This document shows, piece after piece, positions 5,006-8,215 of a stretch of DNA of 8,215 bases. Position numbers and translations under genes: made by a program. Within the stretch, counting starts at the first letter, position 1; every line of letters begins with the position of its first letter. Origin of the DNA: Desulfobacteraceae bacterium UBA2230 (lineage in GTDB: Bacteria; Desulfobacterota; Desulfobacteria; Desulfobacterales; Desulfosarcinaceae). The notes under the pieces are model-generated. The model saw only the letters and a list, made by a program, of their open reading frames with translations. It made no database searches and was not told the DNA's origin. The DNA is taken from assembly GCA_002348005.1 (NCBI GenBank), contig DDYQ01000096.1:346-8560 (forward strand), written 5' to 3'.

Positions 5006-7861
5006 TTACCGATACATCCAGACCCGCAGCATGGAAAACAACTTTCCCATGTCCACCGGTTTAGTCAAATAATCGCTGGCGCCCGACTGGATGCAGCGTT
5101 CGCGGTCCGATTTCATTGCCTTGGCCGTCAGCGCGATAACCGGAACCGTGCGCCATCGATCCACGGCCCGAATGCACCGCATGGTCTCGTAACCGTCCAT
5201 AACCGGCATCATCATATCCATTAGGATCAAATCGACATCAGGATGCTGTTCGAGCAGGTCCAGCGCCTTGCGGCCGTTTTCGGCTTTAAGCATCCGGACC
5301 CCCTTTTCCTCGAGCAATTTGGAAATAGCGAATACACTGCGCATGTCATCATCGGCGACGAGCACCTTTTTATCCCTGAACATCAGGTCGCTGTCGTACA
5401 GATTGGTGATCAGGCGGCGCTTTTTCTCCGGCATCTTATCCACAATCCGGTGCAGGAACAGAGAGGCCTCGTCGTAGAGGCGCTCTTCCGAGCGTACCCC
5501 TTTGATAATGATCGATTCGGAATACCGCTGCAGTTCCGCCTCCTCATCGCGGGTCAGTTCCCTGCCGGTGTAGACGATCACCGGAGGCATAGTGTCCAGT
5601 TGCTTTTGAAGCCGACGCAGCATGTCCAGGCCGTTCATATCGGGCAGACCCAGATCGAGGATCATGCAATCGTAGGATTTGGCGCGCAATGCGGCAATGG
5701 CATCGGCCGCACTGCCCGCCTCATCGGCGTGCACGTCGTTGTTGCCGATGAGCGAGACGATGGTTTTACGCAAACGGGCGTCGTCTTCGACCACCAGCAG
5801 GTCCTTGATCTGCCGTTCGAATATGTTTTCGAGTTTCGCCAATGCCGCTTCGAGCTCCTGCCCGCACACCGGCTTGGTGAGAAATCCAACCGCGCCTTTG
5901 GCATATGCTTCGATGTCCACTTCGTCGGCCGAGATAATGTGAACGGGGATGTGCCGCGTCTTGAGATTCTGCTTCAAACATTCCAAAACATCCCAGCCAT
6001 CTTTTTGGGGCAGGTGAATGTCCAGCAGAATGCCCTTGGGGCAATAGGTGTCGGTCAGTTCCAAGCCCTGTTCGCCGGTCTGTGCGTAGAGAACCTTGAA
6101 CTTTTTTTGCCGGCACAACCCGATCAGATGCGTGGCGAAATGAGGATCGTCCTCTATGATCAGAATGGCGGCTTCGTTTTCGCCGATTGCTTCTCGGTCG
6201 TCCGGTATGCTGGTCGGCGCCGGAGCAGATGCCGCGCGGGCGCGCGTTTCACTTTTAATCCGCGGCAGCATCGGAACCGGCTGCGGATCGGCGGCCGGGG
6301 GTTGATTTGCGATTGGCCGATATTCTTCCGGCAAAACAACGGTGAAGGTTGTCCCGGCGCCCGGCTGGCTGAGCAGGTAAATGTCACCTCCCAGCAGGTG
6401 GGTCAAGTTCCTGCAAATCGAGAGCCCAAGGCCTGTTCCAGGGTATCTGCGGGCGGTACCCGTATCCAGCTGTTGGAAAGCCTCGAACACAATCTTCTGT
6501 TTGTCGGCCGGGATGCCGATCCCGGTGTCGCTCACGGCGATGGCAACGGCCTTTTCCCGCTGCAGCCCCAAGGGAACGTTCTCGTCGGGGGCCGGACGAC
6601 CGATGTCGATGCGGACGCTCCCTTTTTCAGTGAACTTGAGGGCATTTGAAATCAGGTTGCGCAGAATTTGATCCAGTCGTTTTCGGTCCATCTGAATTGC
6701 CGCCGGACATTCCTTGCGTTCAACCACTTCGATGCGCAGCCCCTTCTCGCGGGCGAGGTGGGTGTATCGATACAATATATCTTCCTTCAATTCCGGCAGC
6801 TCAATGCGCTCGACATTGAGCTCCATTCGTCCGGCCTCTATTTTGGACAGGTCCAGGACCTCGTTGATCAGCGTGAGCAGATCGTTGCCGCTGCCGTAAA
6901 TAATTCCGGCGGATTCGGCCTGCTCCGGCGTCAGATTACCCTCGCTGTTGTCGGTGAGCATGCGCGACAGTAGCAGAATGCTGTTCAGCGGCGTGCGCAG
7001 TTCATGAGACATGTTGGCCAGAAACTCCGATTTATATCTGCTGGCCAGCGCCAGTTGCTCCGCCTTCTCCTCGATCTCGAGGCGCGTCCTTTCCAGTTCG
7101 TTGTTGGCACGCCCGATCACCTCCTTTTGATTCTGGAGGTATTCGTTCTTTTCTTCGAGTTCGGCATTGACCTGTTCGAGTTCGCTCTGCTGCTGCTTCA
7201 ATTTTTCTTCCGATTGTTTGAGCCGCTGGGTCTGCTCTTCGAGTTCTTCGTTTGCCGCTCTGAGCTCATCCTGCTGCTGCTGCAGTTCCTCGGTCAGAAC
7301 CTGGGCGCGGGCCAGAGACGCAGCCAGCTTCTCCCTGCTCCGGAGCGTTTCGATGCTAGTGGCGACAGCGGGAAGAATCTGCTGCAGATATTCGCGCTGC
7401 AGATCGGTCAGCGGCTTGAAAGAACCCAATTCAGCCACACCCTGGGCGCGATCTTCGAACATCAGCGGCGCAACGGTGATATGGACCGGGGAACTCTCCC
7501 CCAGCCCTGAGCGCACCTTGATGTACTCGGAAGGCACATCCTGCACGCAAATCGGCGCTGCGGCGAGAACGGCCTGTCCTACAAGGCCTTCTCCGGCACG
7601 GAAACGTTCCGCGAACGGGCGTGCAGGCGTATAGGCATAGCCTGCGCTGAATTCCAATACCGGTTCGGATTCCCGGTGATCCGCCAGGAAGATGGCGCCC
7701 ACCCCGGCCTCGATGTAGGTGGCGATCTCCGCAATCACCTTCCGGCACAGATCGGCGACATGAATCTGCCCCCGCATCTCATCATTGATCCGCGCGATTC
7801 CCGTTTTGATCCAATCGCGGTCCCTGGCGGCCTGCGACGCCTCGATCAATTGGTGCTGCAT
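5006..7861 (-). CDS. Hybrid histidine kinase GAF / HisKA / HATPase / REC-REC-REC
   Basis: This 951-residue reading frame is a multi-receiver sensor kinase. A GAF domain spans about 30-175. A Gln/Glu-rich coiled coil (about 178-275) feeds HisKA with phospho-acceptor H286 in MSHELRTPLNS. The HATPase has N402/N406 (RNLISNALKF), DTGIGI (445-450) and GTGLGL (475-480). After a Pro/Ala-rich linker (512-562) come three receivers. REC1 has D571-D572, D614, S644 and K663. REC2 has D693-D694, D736, T765 and K787, the lysine followed by Gly instead of the usual Pro. REC3 has D837-D839, D882, T912 and K934. The protein ends right after REC3, with no HPt or effector. The ATG at 7861 has no clear Shine-Dalgarno, and its first residues (MQHQLIEASQ) are the expected end of a HAMP domain whose beginning is in the overlapping upstream frame. 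The gene was thus probably longer and is split by a frameshift. cheR follows after 3 nt. Confidence 0.93.
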   Translation of the reverse strand: MQHQLIEASQAARDRDWIKTGIARINDEMRGQIHVADLCRKVIAEIATYIEAGVGAIFLADHRESEPVLEFSAGYAYTPARPFAERFRAGEGLVGQAVLAAAPICVQDVPSEYIKVRSGLGESSPVHITVAPLMFEDRAQGVAELGSFKPLTDLQREYLQQILPAVATSIETLRSREKLAASLARAQVLTEELQQQQDELRAANEELEEQTQRLKQSEEKLKQQQSELEQVNAELEEKNEYLQNQKEVIGRANNELERTRLEIEEKAEQLALASRYKSEFLANMSHELRTPLNSILLLSRMLTDNSEGNLTPEQAESAGIIYGSGNDLLTLINEVLDLSKIEAGRMELNVERIELPELKEDILYRYTHLAREKGLRIEVVERKECPAAIQMDRKRLDQILRNLISNALKFTEKGSVRIDIGRPAPDENVPLGLQREKAVAIAVSDTGIGIPADKQKIVFEAFQQLDTGTARRYPGTGLGLSICRNLTHLLGGDIYLLSQPGAGTTFTVVLPEEYRPIANQPPAADPQPVPMLPRIKSETRARAASAPAPTSIPDDREAIGENEAAILIIEDDPHFATHLIGLCRQKKFKVLYAQTGEQGLELTDTYCPKGILLDIHLPQKDGWDVLECLKQNLKTRHIPVHIISADEVDIEAYAKGAVGFLTKPVCGQELEAALAKLENIFERQIKDLLVVEDDARLRKTIVSLIGNNDVHADEAGSAADAIAALRAKSYDCMILDLGLPDMNGLDMLRRLQKQLDTMPPVIVYTGRELTRDEEAELQRYSESIIIKGVRSEERLYDEASLFLHRIVDKMPEKKRRLITNLYDSDLMFRDKKVLVADDDMRSVFAISKLLEEKGVRMLKAENGRKALDLLEQHPDVDLILMDMMMPVMDGYETMRCIRAVDRWRTVPVIALTAKAMKSDRERCIQSGASDYLTKPVDMGKLFSMLRVWMYR

Positions 7862-8215
7862 CTTTTACCGAGGCCGCCAACCGGCCGGTTTCGTCGCCGC
7901 TTTCAACCGTCACCGGGGTGTCGAGCTTTCCGGCGGCGATCGCGTCGGTCACGCTGATCACGGCATCCAGATTGGCGGCCACATTGCGGGCGACCCACAT
8001 TCCCAGCAACCATCCCAGGGCGGCGCCAACCAGGCAGAGTGCCAGCATCCAGGTGAGCGCGGCATTCAGGTACCCTCCGCTTTGCAGGCGGTGCTCGTCA
8101 AGCGCGGCGTCCATGTTTGCGATAATGGTGTTAATCGCCTGGGAAGACCGGTTGTACGCCTCGCGGGCGCTGCCGATCGAGAGCGCCACCGCGGTGTCGT
8201 AGGCCGCCTGCCGTG
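7782..8215 (-). CDS. Transmembrane helix and HAMP domain, N-terminal part of the split hybrid kinase (partial, frameshifted)
   Basis: The frame is open to the right edge, so the true start lies outside; the first visible GTG is at 8189 and is not the likely start. Counting from that GTG, residues 1-42 are a helical periplasmic-type region, 43-66 a hydrophobic transmembrane helix (LTWMLALCLVGAALGWLLGM), and 67-110 a HAMP domain with AAGKLDTPV and GDETGRLAASVKD. After K109-D110 the frame turns to non-HAMP sequence and stops at 7782, overlapping the next gene by 80 nt. HAMP domains continue xLxxxhxxMxxxL, and that continuation (MQHQL) is exactly the beginning of the frame starting at 7861. This looks like a sensor whose reading frame lost two bases. 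Whether that is a true mutation, a sequencing error or a split two-protein arrangement cannot be told here. The ligand domain is not visible. Confidence 0.75.
   Translation of the reverse strand, partial: RQAAYDTAVALSIGSAREAYNRSSQAINTIIANMDAALDEHRLQSGGYLNAALTWMLALCLVGAALGWLLGMWVARNVAANLDAVISVTDAIAAGKLDTPVTVESGDETGRLAASVKDAAPIDRGVAGRQGPRLDQNGNRADQ
7859..7868 (-). other. Frameshift junction inside the HAMP domain
   Basis: The minus strand reads GTA AAA GATG here. The upstream frame gives V-K-D, while the downstream frame starts at the ATG inside GATG. Restoring two bases (GATATG) yields SVKDMQHQL, which places Met exactly seven residues after the Leu of GRLAAS, the usual HAMP spacing. A single extra base would give SVKMQHQL, one residue short. 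The two-base deficit is therefore favoured, consistent with loss of one AT unit. Confidence 0.6.

Noticed and set aside
5243..6649. 468-codon plus-strand ORF opposite the large hybrid kinase
   Set aside because: It is antisense to clear HATPase and receiver coding sequence, and its translation has no recognisable domain. Long antisense ORFs are expected opposite GC-rich genes.
7260..7290. Short CTG/CAG triplet run
   Set aside because: It encodes the Gln run in the kinase coiled coil (about residues 194-197) and is too short to be a microsatellite of note.
7004..7510. 168-codon plus-strand ORF rich in Leu and Phe, resembling a membrane protein
   Set aside because: The Leu/Phe runs are the complement of the Gln/Glu codons of the kinase coiled coil, not a real membrane protein.

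Overview
All the well-supported complete genes lie on the minus strand. They encode signal transduction: two multi-domain histidine kinases, a CheR-type methyltransferase, a cyclic-di-GMP phosphodiesterase and a small cysteine-rich protein. The DNA is fairly GC-rich. The style of the proteins (a PAS domain with a CPLTC-type cysteine cluster on an HD-GYP enzyme, many hybrid kinases, a YkgJ-like cysteine protein) suggests a Desulfobacterota/Desulfobacteraceae-like bacterium. That placement is an inference from protein style, not from a marker gene.

Layout in transcription order, right to left. (1) 8215-7782 is the C-terminal part of a membrane sensor (one transmembrane helix plus a HAMP domain), cut by the window edge. 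(2) 7861-5006 is a 951-residue GAF / coiled-coil / HisKA / HATPase / REC-REC-REC hybrid kinase. HAMP spacing indicates that (1) and (2) were one gene, now split by a 2-nt deficit at about 7862. (3) 5002-4163 is a stand-alone CheR, 3 nt after the kinase stop. (4) 4136-2469 is a REC / HisKA_3 / HATPase / NarL-type REC hybrid kinase without a DNA-binding domain. These form one tight operon-like block. (5) 2468-1961 is a gap of about 500 nt with no confident gene. It holds an 18-bp perfect palindrome and an unrecognised 56-codon plus-strand ORF. (6) 1960-1421 is a 179-residue protein with a YkgJ-like (CxxCxxCC-type) cysteine pattern. (7) 1360-296 is a PAS / HD-GYP c-di-GMP phosphodiesterase with intact catalytic residues. 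(8) At the left edge, a 35-codon plus-strand reading frame ending at 110 is probably the 3' end of a convergent gene.

As a system, the right-hand block looks like a branched phosphorelay. A membrane or GAF sensor feeds three receivers, a CheR may add methylation-based adaptation, and a second kinase carries receivers at both ends. No MCP, CheA, CheW, CheB, HPt protein or DNA-binding regulator is visible, so the output must be encoded elsewhere or be c-di-GMP turnover by the HD-GYP protein. The most notable observations are the HAMP-junction frameshift, the CheR without CheB beside a Glx-rich signalling helix, and the cysteine clusters in two neighbouring proteins.
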